Origin: Chloroflexota bacterium
Lineage (GTDB): Bacteria; Chloroflexota; Anaerolineae; Caldilineales; Caldilineaceae
Assembly (NCBI GenBank): GCA_003451595.1
Contig: DMDA01000135.1
Coordinates: 1 to 14,088 of the forward strand
DNA length: 14,088 nt
Direction of reading: 5' to 3'
Part shown: in pieces, positions 1 to 10,885 of the stretch
Layout: the number at the start of each line of letters is the position of its first letter
Numbering within the stretch: the first letter of the stretch is position 1
Translations under genes and position numbers: made by a program
The notes under the pieces: model-generated
What the model saw: only the letters and a program-made list of their open reading frames with translations
What the model was told of the DNA's origin: nothing
The model's database searches: none

Positions 1-8
1 TTAATCTC

Positions 9-1109
<1,101 letters not shown>

Positions 1110-1133
1110 TGGTTTTGTTTCCTGATTCAAGAG

Positions 1134-1233
1134 AGAGTGGAGACTGGAGATTGGAGATTAGAGGGTTAGGCGATTGCGTGATTTCCACTGCGGAGCACTC
1201 CAATCTCCAATCTCCAGTCTCCAATCTCCAATC
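1134..1233. repeat. Palindromic repeat element between lysE-like gene and hicdh
   Basis: The arms 1139-1159 and 1202-1222 are exact 21-base reverse complements around a 42-base loop. A unit variant in the left arm (GAGACTGG) is matched in the right arm (CCAGTCTC). The right edge is 5 bases from the LysE stop codon and the left edge about 24 bases upstream of the hicdh start, leaving the ribosome site free. Confidence 0.88.
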
Positions 1234-1238
1234 GCTAT

Positions 1239-1862
1239 CTACACCCACCCCACCCCACGCGCAATTGCCAGCACGCCAAAGGCGACGATCACCCCGCCAG
1301 CTAGCCAGTTGATCCAGCGCAGCGTCGTCGCGTTGACGAATCTGCGCAACAGTGCAACGCCGCCCGACAGCAACAGCCACCACGCCGCCGAGCCGAGAAA
1401 GACGCCCGCCACCAACGCCACGGCCGCTAGGCGATTCTCCGCCACGTTGACCAGCCCGACGCTGGCAAAGACGGCGGTGAAGATCAGGATCGTCGGCGGG
1501 TTGGTGAGCGTCAAGGCAAAGGTGGAGACGTAGGCGCTGAGCATGCCGTGCGTTTCGCGCTGGGCAGCCGCCGTCGCCGGCGTCGCCATTGCCGTGCGCA
1601 TCCCCAGGTAGCAGAGAAACACACCTCCCGCCAGCGCCAGCCACGTCTGCAGATCGAGCAGCAGGCCGGAGAGCAGCGTCAGGCCAAACGCCACGATGGA
1701 GCCGTACACCGCATCCGCCGACGCGGCGCCTAGCCCGGAGGCCATGCCGATCACCCGTCCAAAGTTCAGCGTGCGCTGAATAATCAGCAATCCGATCGGC
1801 CCCACCGGCGCCGCAATCGCAAACCCAAAGACCAGCCCACGCAAGAAAAAACTCACGTCCAT
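1239..1862 (-). CDS. LysE/RhtB-family amino-acid exporter
   Basis: An inner-membrane protein of 207 residues, the usual size for LysE/RhtB/YggA transporters. The N-terminus FAIAAPVGPIGLLIIQRTL carries the family's first helix with the PxGP signature. About six hydrophobic segments follow, with the typical TNPPTILIF segment in the second half. The start ATG (1860-1862) has AAGGG about 8 bases upstream. The family exports lysine, arginine, homoserine or threonine. Position in a lysine biosynthetic operon, between homoaconitase and homoisocitrate dehydrogenase, suggests an outlet for lysine or a pathway intermediate; the substrate is inferred only from context. Repeat elements flank it on both sides (1134-1233 and 1880-2086). 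Confidence 0.87.
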   Translation of the reverse strand: MDVSFFLRGLVFGFAIAAPVGPIGLLIIQRTLNFGRVIGMASGLGAASADAVYGSIVAFGLTLLSGLLLDLQTWLALAGGVFLCYLGMRTAMATPATAAAQRETHGMLSAYVSTFALTLTNPPTILIFTAVFASVGLVNVAENRLAAVALVAGVFLGSAAWWLLLSGGVALLRRFVNATTLRWINWLAGGVIVAFGVLAIARGVGWV

Positions 1863-1879
1863 TGTGTTGCCCTTTCGGC

Positions 1880-2086
1880 GAGATTGGAGAGTAGAGATTG
1901 GAGAGTAGAGATTGGAGATTGGGAGATTGTGGGATTAGGTGATTGGGAGATTGGGAGATTGGGAGATTGGATTGACTCGTCCCTGTGTCAATCTCCAATC
2001 TCTACTCTCCAATCTCTTAATCTCTTAATCTCTTAATCTCTTAATCTCTCAATCTCTCAATCTCTTAATCTCCCAATCTCCCAATC
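1880..2086. repeat. Large compound palindromic repeat between nudix and lysE-like genes
   Basis: This fills the gap between the Nudix stop and the LysE start. Arms 1896-1921 and 1989-2014 are perfect 26-base reverse complements and share an unusual unit (GAGAGTAGAGATT). A core at 1969-1993 contains TGACTCGTCCCTGTGTCA. From 2011 the right side becomes a tandem array of about nine 8-base units (AATCTCTT, AATCTCTC, AATCTCCC) ending next to the Nudix stop codon. Some of these octamers, unlike the 7-base units, contain stop codons. Confidence 0.88.
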
Positions 2087-2556
2087 TCACCACTCCCCAT
2101 GATACGGCCCGCCGCCTGCCAGATATTCCTCCACCCGTTTTCGGCACGCCGGCTGCATATTGGGCGGCAGGTTGGTCAGGCTGAACCAGGCGCAGCCTTC
2201 GATCTCCCACGTGTCCGGCGGCGGGGTGGGCAGGTCGAAATCCTCGCTGACATAGACGACGACGTGGTCGCTGCGCCCGCCGTGATTGCTCAGGTAGATG
2301 CCGAGCAGTCGCGGCTCACCCTGCACGACTGCGCCGACCTCTTCCCATGCTTCGCGCACGGCTGCTGCCATCAGCGACTCGCCGCGGTCAACGCTGCCAC
2401 CGGGAAAATACCACTTGCTGGCGTAGGAGTGATGGATCAGCAGCGTCGTGCCGTCGCGCACGAGCAGGATGCGCACGGAGGGCGTCACCGGGCGCGCCAC
2501 CGCCAGCCACAGGTCGAAGCCATGCCGCGCCGCGCGCAGCAGCAGGGTGCGCAGAT

Positions 2557-2560
<4 letters not shown>
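2087..2560 (-). CDS. Nudix hydrolase
   Basis: A 157-residue Nudix pyrophosphohydrolase. The box G-x5-E-x7-REAWEEVGA is complete at residues 55-77, including the metal-binding REAWEE segment, so it should be active on a nucleoside-diphosphate-linked substrate that cannot be named from sequence. The GTG start (2558-2560) overlaps the TGA of the homoaconitase small-subunit gene as GTGA, indicating translational coupling. The stop codon directly touches the 1880-2086 repeat. Why a Nudix enzyme sits in a lysine operon is unclear; clearing a damaged nucleotide or cofactor is possible but not shown. Confidence 0.85.
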
Positions 2561-3051
<491 letters not shown>

Positions 3052-3061
3052 ACATATTCCT

Positions 3062-3202
3062 TTTGAGATTGAGAGATTGAGAGATTCAGAGATTGGAGAT
3101 TGGAGATTGACGCAGGGACGAGTCAATCCAATCTCCCAATCGCCTAGTCCCACAATCTCCAATCTCCAATCTCCCAATCTCCAATCTCCCAATCTCCAAT
3201 CT

Positions 3203-3220
<18 letters not shown>
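3062..3220. repeat. Compound palindromic repeat between lysT and lysU
   Basis: This fills the 151-base gap. Arms 3091-3109 and 3153-3171 are exact 19-base reverse complements. The core at 3105-3129 (TGACGCAGGGACGAGTCA inside) is the reverse complement of the core at 1969-1993 with a single difference, so the two elements are copies in opposite orientation. The right part (about 3153-3219) is a tandem run of AATCTCC and AATCTCCC units. It overlaps the 3' end of lysT and supplies its last codons and TAG stop. Confidence 0.9.
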
Positions 3221-4515
<1,295 letters not shown>

Positions 4516-4519
<4 letters not shown>

Positions 4520-4986
4520 AGTTGCTTCTCGTAGAACACGCTTAATGGATCGTCCCAGTAATCGGCGAAGGGACCAATTTTGACGTAGCCCATCCGCTCG
4601 TAAAGCCGGATGGCGTCATACGAATAGACGCCGGTCTCCAGCCGCGTCAAGGTCACTCCTTGCCCGCGCACCTGATCCTCCAGAAACGCCAGGATCTGAC
4701 GCCCGACGCCGTGACCGCGCGCAGCTTCAGCTACGAACATGCGCTTGATCTCGGCGTAGCCTTCCGGTTTGAGCACCGCCGCGCCGCAGCCGATGATTGC
4801 ACCGTCCAGCCGCGCCACGCAGAAGATCACATGGGGCTGCGCCAGCGAGTCGATGTCGACCAGGTGGTTGCTTTCCGCCGGATAGAGCGCCTGGGCGACG
4901 GCGTCGGACGCACGGATCAGCGCACGCACTTCCGGTAGCCGCGGCGACGCCAGCTCAATCGTGGCCGTCATGCTCCAACTTTCCAT
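4516..4986 (-). CDS. GNAT-family N-acetyltransferase
   Basis: A 156-residue acetyl-CoA-dependent acetyltransferase. GNAT motif A is visible as IKRMFVAEAARGHGVGRQIL (80-99), whose RGHGVG loop binds the acetyl-CoA pyrophosphate; motif B follows as AIRLYERMGY (125-134). The C-terminal DPLSVFYEKQL is typical of a widespread small-molecule GNAT subgroup. The chosen ATG (4984-4986) has GGAGAG about 9 bases upstream, inside the end of the preceding Nudix gene; an ATG five codons later (4969-4971) is also possible. The stop overlaps the lysT start. The substrate is unknown. In bacterial aminoadipate pathways amino protection is normally done by LysW/LysX rather than GNAT acetylation, so a direct pathway role is speculative. 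Confidence 0.85.
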
Positions 4987-4989
4987 GCA

Positions 4990-5559
4990 TCACAACTCTC
5001 CACGCAGCAGCAGATAAGCGACGGCGGCGACGACCACGCGATCTTTGATCTCGCCGCTGCGCACCGCCTCTTTAAGCCAGGCAGGCGAGACCCAGTGCAG
5101 CGTCACAAATTCGCTGTGGTCGCGCGCCGTGTCCGCCGTCAACTCCAGCCCACGCACACGATAGAGATGGCTGCACGCCACACCAAAGCCGGGGTTGTCC
5201 CACACCATGCCGAGATAAGCCACCGTGTCGTCGTTGACGATGGCAGGCGCATAGCCGGTCTCTTCCTGCAGCTCGCGCAGCCCCGCCGCCTGGAGTTCCT
5301 CGCCCGGCGCGGCCAGCCCGCCCGGCACCTGCCAGACGACCTCGCCCACGCCGTGCCGATACTCGCGTTCCAGCAGAATCTCGCCAGCGGCGTTGAAGCC
5401 GATCACGCCGACGCCAACGCCCGCCGGTTCGATGCGCGTGTATTTGTAGCGTTGCCCGTCAGGCAGTTCAACTTCATCGACGACGACGCCGATCCAGCGA
5501 TTGGCAAAGACGCGGCTGGACGACAAGGTCTTCCAGGGGACTGGTTCAGTCTGTGACAC
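4990..5559 (-). CDS. Nudix hydrolase, ADP-ribose pyrophosphatase-like (NudF type)
   Basis: Predicted to split ADP-ribose or a related nucleoside diphosphate sugar. From GTG at 5557-5559 (GGAG 8 bases upstream) it has 189 residues, normal for this subgroup; another in-frame GTG at 5608-5610 would add 17 residues. The segment VWQVPGG followed by G-x5-E-x7-RELQEETGY (81-103) is a complete Nudix box, preceded by LEREYRHGVGE as in ADP-ribose pyrophosphatases. It is the second gene after homocitrate synthase and lies only 3 bases before the acetyltransferase start, so it is clearly in the operon. Its metabolic link to lysine synthesis is not evident. Confidence 0.84.
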   Translation of the reverse strand: MSQTEPVPWKTLSSSRVFANRWIGVVVDEVELPDGQRYKYTRIEPAGVGVGVIGFNAAGEILLEREYRHGVGEVVWQVPGGLAAPGEELQAAGLRELQEETGYAPAIVNDDTVAYLGMVWDNPGFGVACSHLYRVRGLELTADTARDHSEFVTLHWVSPAWLKEAVRSGEIKDRVVVAAVAYLLLRGEL

Positions 5560-5616
5560 GATCTGTACTCCATTTTCAGGGGCGAGGGCGAGTTGCAAGG
5601 GGCGAACCACCGCCCT

Positions 5617-5652
5617 GATCGCTCAAATCTCCCAATCGCCTAATCTCTAATC
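5617..5652. repeat. Short degenerate member of the GATTGGA repeat family
   Basis: A single-arm run of units (CTCAAATCTCCCAATCGCCTAATCTCTAATC) without an inverted partner, 7 bases downstream of the homocitrate synthase stop codon. It is the rightmost copy I can find in the window. Confidence 0.65.
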
Positions 5653-5659
5653 TTCGCCC

Positions 5660-6835
5660 TCACGCTGGCGTCTGCCCGATCTCCTCCAGCACCGTTGTGC
5701 TGATCAGCCGGCTGTGATACTCGCGCAGCAGGAAATCTACATCGTCGAGCGTGAGCCGTTTCTGATCGGCGAGCGCCTTGATGTGGTTAGTGACGGCCTT
5801 CACGTCATTGTCGCTCAAGTTGAGCTGCAACTGCTCGGCGCGTTCCTTGATGGCGTTCCAGCCGGTCAGCCGGTGCGCCACGTGGATATAGCGCGTCAAG
5901 CCAAAATCGGCGGGGTTGAGAATCTCGTAGGTGCTGGGATTGTTGAGGATCGCCTTGGCGTGGATGCCCGCCTTGTGCGTGAAGGCAGTGAAGCCGGTGA
6001 TGTAGTTGTTGAAGGGCACATCCACGTCGACCAGGCTCGCCACATAGTTGTCGATCTCGCGCAGCAGCGGCAGGTTGTACTTTGTCCGCACCGCCTCGGG
6101 GTTATAGGCGTACATGCGCGCCACCAGCCCACCCAGCGGCGTGATGCCATTGCGCTCGCCGATGCCCAGCACCGAGGTGTCCACGTGCGTGGCGCCAGCC
6201 TCCAGCGCGCAGAAGGCATTGGCGACCGCGCAGCCGGTGTCGTTGTGGCCGTGAAACTCAATGTCGCAGGAGACGACGGCGCGCAGCGTTTTGACCAGAT
6301 CGTAGACCTGGCGCGGGTTGGCGACGCCCACCGTGTCGGCGATGCCCACGCGGTTGACGCCGATCTTGTCCACCGCGCGGTAGATCGTCAGCAGATCGAC
6401 CAGATCGCTGCGGAAACTGTCCTCGGAGCTGAAACGCACTTCCAGTCCCTGGCTCTTGATGAATTCGATCACCTCAATGGCCGAGTTGATGATGTAGGGA
6501 ATGTCTTTGCCGTGCGAGAACTGGCGCAGATAGCTGCTCGTGCCAAAGACCACATCGATGCCGTCGGCGCCGGTGTCGATAGCGAGTTTGGCGTCGTCCA
6601 TGTGACAGCGCACGTGGGTCAGAATCTTGGTCTTCAAGCCCAGGCTGGCGATACGTTCCAGGTCGGCGCGGCTCTGCGGGCTGGCGGCTGGCGAGGTCAG
6701 TTCGATGTACTCCACACCGAACGCGTCGAGCAGGCGGGCAATCTCCACCTTCTGCTCGGTGGTGAAGAAGGCATTGGCGAACTGCTCCCCCTCGCGCAAA
6801 GTGGACTCGATGATGGCGAAACGGTCAAGACTCAT
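5660..6835 (-). CDS. hcs: Homocitrate synthase (Thermus type)
   Basis: First enzyme of alpha-aminoadipate lysine synthesis, condensing acetyl-CoA with 2-oxoglutarate to homocitrate. The 391-residue protein has the DRE-TIM metallolyase motifs: STLREGEQF (11-19), RFSSEDSFRS (134-143), FHGHNDTGC with metal-binding H195 and H197 (194-202), GERNGITPLGG (226-236), and FTHKAGIHAKA (285-295). The segment PFNNYITGFTAFTHKAGIH and the ending TNHIKALAD match Thermus homocitrate synthase as I recall it, and separate it from isopropylmalate synthase, which has a longer C-terminal regulatory domain. AGGAG lies 8 bases before the ATG (6833-6835). It leads the operon and is preceded by an attenuator containing a lysine-rich leader peptide. 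NifV is the main alternative but does not fit the context. Confidence 0.94.
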   Translation of the reverse strand: MSLDRFAIIESTLREGEQFANAFFTTEQKVEIARLLDAFGVEYIELTSPAASPQSRADLERIASLGLKTKILTHVRCHMDDAKLAIDTGADGIDVVFGTSSYLRQFSHGKDIPYIINSAIEVIEFIKSQGLEVRFSSEDSFRSDLVDLLTIYRAVDKIGVNRVGIADTVGVANPRQVYDLVKTLRAVVSCDIEFHGHNDTGCAVANAFCALEAGATHVDTSVLGIGERNGITPLGGLVARMYAYNPEAVRTKYNLPLLREIDNYVASLVDVDVPFNNYITGFTAFTHKAGIHAKAILNNPSTYEILNPADFGLTRYIHVAHRLTGWNAIKERAEQLQLNLSDNDVKAVTNHIKALADQKRLTLDDVDFLLREYHSRLISTTVLEEIGQTPA

Positions 6836-6874
6836 GGTGTGCGCTCCTGTTGGGTGAAAACCAATCTTCCAGAC

Positions 6875-7009
<135 letters not shown>

Positions 7010-7057
7010 CGTGCTGCGCAACCCTTGTGGATGCAGGATTCAACTCTAGCTTGGCGG

Positions 7058-7086
7058 ATGGTACTCGATTGCGGGCGTCGTGTCAA
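7058..7086 (-). promoter_or_regulatory. Promoter of the lysine operon
   Basis: A perfect -35 box, TTGACA (7081-7086), a 17-base spacer, and TACCAT as -10 (7058-7063, four of six consensus bases). Transcription would begin near 7050 and give a leader of about 215 bases before the homocitrate synthase ATG, including the leader peptide and terminator. The -35 box contains the stop codon of the preceding restriction-module gene. Confidence 0.75.
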
Positions 7087-7706
7087 ATCGAAGTGAAGCC
7101 AGCGTTCGCTTTGTGTGCGTCCGCTTCCAGGTCAAAATCAGGAAGGATGATCTGCAAGGATGGCGCGTGCGCGTCCCGCGTGACAAGTTCGTTATATTTT
7201 GTTAGCACCTGGCGGAGTTGGCGCAACGCTGCACTGTGGTCAAACTTTGCCATTCGCTCAAGCAGCATTGCAATGAACTGCTCAACACCGGTAACGTTTA
7301 CTCGCTTGTCAATGCCGCTTCTCTCATTGGCGACGGCTTGCCGGAATGCCGTTTCATGTTCACTGGGCACAAGCAGGTAGACGATGTGCCCGGCATTTGC
7401 ATCTGACACCATTTCGGCAAAATCCAGGTCAGACGGTTGCGCAGCCACATAGAACACGGCATCGTTGAACAGCACATCGACCTGTTCGCCCAGTGATCCC
7501 TCGGTGCGGCTGCGTATCCGGAAGTGAATTGAGTCCACATCGTCGGGATAGCGCACTGCCAACGTCGCCGCCACCAGATACCGCAGCATCGTTGGCAACC
7601 GCTTGTCGGCGGCTTCGAGTAGGAGGGTCAACAAGTAGCTGATGGTGTAGGACGCGGGATCAGCCACGCCAGTCGCTTCGATTGGTGAAGTTGATGTCGG
7701 TGCCAT
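7083..7706 (-). CDS. Third protein of the McrBC-like module, DUF4928-like
   Basis: A 207-residue protein from ATG 7704-7706; a GTG at 7743-7745, overlapping the McrC stop, would give 220. A purine-rich GGGAAGGGAG lies upstream of the ATG, spaced rather far. The central part reads GEQVDVLFNDAVFYVAAQPS (73-92), then NAGHIVYLLVPSEHETAF and VNVTGVEQFIAMLLERMAKF. This resembles my memory of DUF4928, a restriction-associated family often next to cytosine methyltransferases, where a VGDTAFHV..PS segment precedes a LLVP strand and an EQF helix. The assignment is from pattern memory only. No nuclease motif is clear to me. As the last gene after McrB and McrC it is probably a part of, or accessory to, that restriction system. 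Confidence 0.6.
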   Translation of the reverse strand: MAPTSTSPIEATGVADPASYTISYLLTLLLEAADKRLPTMLRYLVAATLAVRYPDDVDSIHFRIRSRTEGSLGEQVDVLFNDAVFYVAAQPSDLDFAEMVSDANAGHIVYLLVPSEHETAFRQAVANERSGIDKRVNVTGVEQFIAMLLERMAKFDHSAALRQLRQVLTKYNELVTRDAHAPSLQIILPDFDLEADAHKANAGFTSI

Positions 7707-7731
7707 CGGCGCGATTGAACTCCCTTCCCCA

Positions 7732-9171
7732 CTACAGATAGTCACGCGTGGTTGTCAACACATCAACCAGAAAGCGCGCCGCCTCAGTGTGATTTGCACT
7801 CATTGGTAGCGCGGTTAGGATGACCTCAACATGCCGGTCGGCTACTGGTATCCGCGCATGGTAGTACGCTCGCGCTCTGGCTTGCAGCGACTTCCAGGTG
7901 GCAAGCGAACACGGATAGACCAGACAACTGACAATGCGTGCAGCGTTCTTCGCAGTCGAGTAGGCGAGCACCTGCAAAAGGTCGAGGCGATGTTGTGTTT
8001 GTAACTGCTCGTCCAACTGCCACCAGGCTGTCGTTTGCAGCTCCTCCCAGTGTCGTTTGTACTTGGCGTCAATGATGATCGTCTCTGTACCCGTTTCCAG
8101 GATCAGATCCGGCACAAGCGAACGCTGCGAGCCTTGATAAGGCGGCGACCACGACAAAGGCACGGTGGTTTCGCGGCGGCGTCCCACTTGCAGCACGCCG
8201 CCGAGCGAATGTGCTGCCTTTGCCATGACCGTCTCCAGCCAAGCCTCAAAGAACTCTTCCATACTCAGCATCCAGGGCAGCCCGTTCAGGTCAGCAATGC
8301 CCGCCAGCCCGCGATCATCCGCCGTCCACTCAATCGCTTCGATGCCCTGGCGAAACACATCCGTCGTAAGCGGCTGTCGTGCCCAGGCTTGAAACTGTGC
8401 GCCTGTGGGCGGCTTGGGCTGAACTGACCGTACTCTGTCGATCAGTAGTTGGCAGAGCACCGCCAGTTGTGCCACAAATGCCCCGGCATTGCGCTGCGTC
8501 TCCAGACTCGCCAGTTGTTTGCGCAGTGTAAAGTGGATGGCGGCTTTGAGTTCGCGATGATCAAGCAGGTCGGGAAAGCGGCTTGGTACATCGAGCAGAC
8601 GCAAGCGTGGCATCTGCACCGTGGCATACTGCTGCCAGTCCACCGTGCCACGGGGTGAAGCTGTGACGGCATCTGTCATTTCAAAGCGTCGCTCCAGGCG
8701 ATCCAACAACGCCTGCATTCTGCTGATCACGATCGTTGACAGAACCCAGGGCGGAATCCGCCGTTCCGAGCCGGGCAGCAAGGGGAGTTTCAGCGGCTGC
8801 GGCACAACGCGCCAGCCCATCTCTCCCAACATCGCGCCGATGCCAAGCCACTCAAAGCGCGGGCGCACAATCAAACCGATGTCGGGACGCCCGGATGTCG
8901 GCGATAAGAGCGGCACGGCACCAACACGTGTTTTGGTGACAAACTTGAGATAGACTTCTTTGCCGTCGAAGTCGACAGCGGCGTCGGCGCAGAAGGTGCG
9001 TAGGACACCTTCATTTTGGCGCAAAAACTGATGCGCTAACCGTGCCGCTTGCCCTTCGACGGCGCGTCCGGGCGTCCCCTGCACAAGCTGTGCTGCCGAC
9101 ACACGCACGGCGCTGGAATCTTCGCCGTGAATAAAGATCGATTTGGTGGCGACGGTCGGTGGTCGAATCAT
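7732..9171 (-). CDS. mcrC: McrC-like nuclease subunit (PD-(D/E)xK)
   Basis: The predicted DNA-cleaving partner of the McrB-like ATPase. With ATG at 9169-9171, 13 bases after the McrB stop, it has 479 residues; the frame extends 36 codons upstream into mcrB with composition unlike the rest, so that start is rejected. Near the C-terminus, VPDLILETGTETIIIDAKYK gives catalytic D355, D368 and K370, followed by DLLQVLAY (397-404), the QxxxY segment usual in McrC/DUF2357 nucleases. MEEFFEAWLE (304-313) is the helix normally preceding the nuclease domain. The N-terminal half contains VGAVPLLSPTSGRPDIGLIVRPRF, resembling the beta-rich stalk domain of McrC proteins. No ribosome site is obvious, so translation may be coupled to mcrB. 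The nuclease motif looks intact. Confidence 0.83.
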   Translation of the reverse strand: MIRPPTVATKSIFIHGEDSSAVRVSAAQLVQGTPGRAVEGQAARLAHQFLRQNEGVLRTFCADAAVDFDGKEVYLKFVTKTRVGAVPLLSPTSGRPDIGLIVRPRFEWLGIGAMLGEMGWRVVPQPLKLPLLPGSERRIPPWVLSTIVISRMQALLDRLERRFEMTDAVTASPRGTVDWQQYATVQMPRLRLLDVPSRFPDLLDHRELKAAIHFTLRKQLASLETQRNAGAFVAQLAVLCQLLIDRVRSVQPKPPTGAQFQAWARQPLTTDVFRQGIEAIEWTADDRGLAGIADLNGLPWMLSMEEFFEAWLETVMAKAAHSLGGVLQVGRRRETTVPLSWSPPYQGSQRSLVPDLILETGTETIIIDAKYKRHWEELQTTAWWQLDEQLQTQHRLDLLQVLAYSTAKNAARIVSCLVYPCSLATWKSLQARARAYYHARIPVADRHVEVILTALPMSANHTEAARFLVDVLTTTRDYL

Positions 9172-9184
9172 GCGCGGGGCAGGC

Positions 9185-10645
9185 TCACAGGCTATCGATC
9201 CACTGCAGGTAGGCACGCAGTTGTTCGGCAAAGCCCACGACATAGCCTTGTTCGAGGTATTCTTCCAGCAAGGGCGCAAGCCCTGTCTTCAATGCACGGA
9301 CATCACTGCCAGCATCGACGTTGATGAAGTAGCTATGTCCAGGCATCAAGCGCAACGCCTCGTCGCTGGCATATTCAACAAAAATCGACATGAGCGCCTT
9401 GTACGCAGTCTGCATCAACGGCGTGCCCGTTTCTGCCACAACCGCCAGTTGCGGCCACAGCTTGACAAAGGCAAAGCGCCGCCGGATCGCAATGTCCATA
9501 ATCGCGATGCTGCGGTCGCTGCTATTCATGGTGCCGAGGATGTGCAGGTTTGGCGGCAGCGTCAGTTGCTGATGAACCGGCTCCCCAAAGTCATACGCCA
9601 ACGTGACCCGGCGTGGCTGCTCAGTCTTTGCCTCCAACAAGTAGATTGCCTCGCCGAGAATCTTGGAGAGATCGGCGCGGTTAATTTCGTCAATGTGCAG
9701 AAGGTACGGGCGCGCCGGGTCGCTGGCGGCAGCGATTGCCGCTTCCATCAACGCACCGCGGCGCGGTGCAAAGCGAAAGCCGAGGCCATCGCCCGTGGTG
9801 TGTGGCGCCAATCCGCCGACAAAGTTCTCGTAGGTTGTGTTCGGATGAAACTGGATCGTCATGCCATTGCCGGCGTAGGCAGTCTTCAACAGTTCTTCGG
9901 CAAGACGCGTCTTGCCTGTGCCCGGCGGCCCTTCCAAGATTACGTAACGTAGATCGGTCAACGTGGACTTGACCTCAGACGGCGTGACAGTCGGCATCAG
10001 GTGATCAAAGTAGCCTGCACGAATCTTCTCGGCTTCTTGCTTGTGGACAGTAAGTGGCGGGTATCCACGTTCTTCAAAGAGTAGATCAAGAAACGCCGCA
10101 AGCGCGTACCGCGTTGCGTTCCGATCCTCACCTGGCACATAGAGACCGTAGATAACCTTGCCATAGCGCTCAAAGACCGCCTGGTAGGCTGCAAACTGCT
10201 CCCGAATCTGCCGGGGAATCTCCATGTCGATGCGCACCGGATCAGCTTTTGCCCACGCCAATTGCTGCCCGTGACCAAATTCGTGGTTGAGCCAGCCGCA
10301 GATCGCCCGCATCTTGCGACCATGACCAGGACGCCCAAGAATATCCTCATCTGGTGCGATCCCCTGCGTACCAACGACGAGGGAGATCAGACACGGCCCA
10401 TCTTCCACCGGAAAAAGCACAAAGCTGGTGCCGCCATACGCCCCAGAATCCGGATTCGACGGGTGAATGTACGCAGCAAACGGCACGCCACCGCCGGAAC
10501 CCATTTTGGGTGCACGCAATTTCACCACGGCAGCGGCGCGACTTGGGTAACGTCCCCCTTGACCAAAGAGGCTGTCAAATGCCTCGCGATTGACTTTCTC
10601 CCAGTCGGTTGCGCCGTTGTAGATCAAATCCAGCAGTTGCTCCAT
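9185..10645 (-). CDS. mcrB: McrB-like AAA+ restriction NTPase
   Basis: The motor subunit of a modification-dependent (type IV) McrBC-like restriction complex; McrB proteins form hexamers and usually use GTP. In 486 residues there are a Walker A GPPGTGKT (239-246), a Walker B LLHIDEINRADLSKILGE (315-332), and GTMNSSDRSI (371-380), corresponding to the McrB MNTADRS signature that marks this subfamily. A basic AIRRRF follows (386-391). The N-terminal 200 residues should recognise the target. They contain VPFAAYIHPSNPDSGAYGGTSF and ISLVVGTQGI, only faintly like the MrcB/DUF3578 domain and clearly not the E. coli type. GGAG lies 9 bases before the ATG (10643-10645). No linked methyltransferase is present in the window. 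Confidence 0.88.
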   Translation of the reverse strand: MEQLLDLIYNGATDWEKVNREAFDSLFGQGGRYPSRAAAVVKLRAPKMGSGGGVPFAAYIHPSNPDSGAYGGTSFVLFPVEDGPCLISLVVGTQGIAPDEDILGRPGHGRKMRAICGWLNHEFGHGQQLAWAKADPVRIDMEIPRQIREQFAAYQAVFERYGKVIYGLYVPGEDRNATRYALAAFLDLLFEERGYPPLTVHKQEAEKIRAGYFDHLMPTVTPSEVKSTLTDLRYVILEGPPGTGKTRLAEELLKTAYAGNGMTIQFHPNTTYENFVGGLAPHTTGDGLGFRFAPRRGALMEAAIAAASDPARPYLLHIDEINRADLSKILGEAIYLLEAKTEQPRRVTLAYDFGEPVHQQLTLPPNLHILGTMNSSDRSIAIMDIAIRRRFAFVKLWPQLAVVAETGTPLMQTAYKALMSIFVEYASDEALRLMPGHSYFINVDAGSDVRALKTGLAPLLEEYLEQGYVVGFAEQLRAYLQWIDSL

Positions 10646-10885
10646 CTCGAAGGTCTCCGGAATTGTGATGGATTGAGTGCGTCAATAGCCCGACAATCAT
10701 CTTTGTTCAGTGCGCACACCTACGTGCACGCGACGGCGCGTGGGCGTGCCGACTAAACAGTTATCATCCTTATTGGGTCAACTTACAGCGTCTACCAGTA
10801 TACCCCACAGCCACTGCAACGCAGAAAGTCCGTTCTACACGCCGCGTCACGGCAGGTGCAGCAGGGGGCGAAATTGTCGCTTCCA
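10646..10885 (-). promoter_or_regulatory. Upstream region of the restriction operon
   Basis: A gene-free stretch before mcrB. On the minus strand TATACT (10797-10802) is a good -10 box with an upstream GGGG but no clear -35 at the right distance. A perfect six-pair hairpin with a four-base loop (CACGCG/CGCGTG, 10727-10742) and a GTGCGCAC palindrome (10711-10718 area) lie in the presumed 5' leader. No convincing small gene is seen. The promoter call is tentative. Confidence 0.35.
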
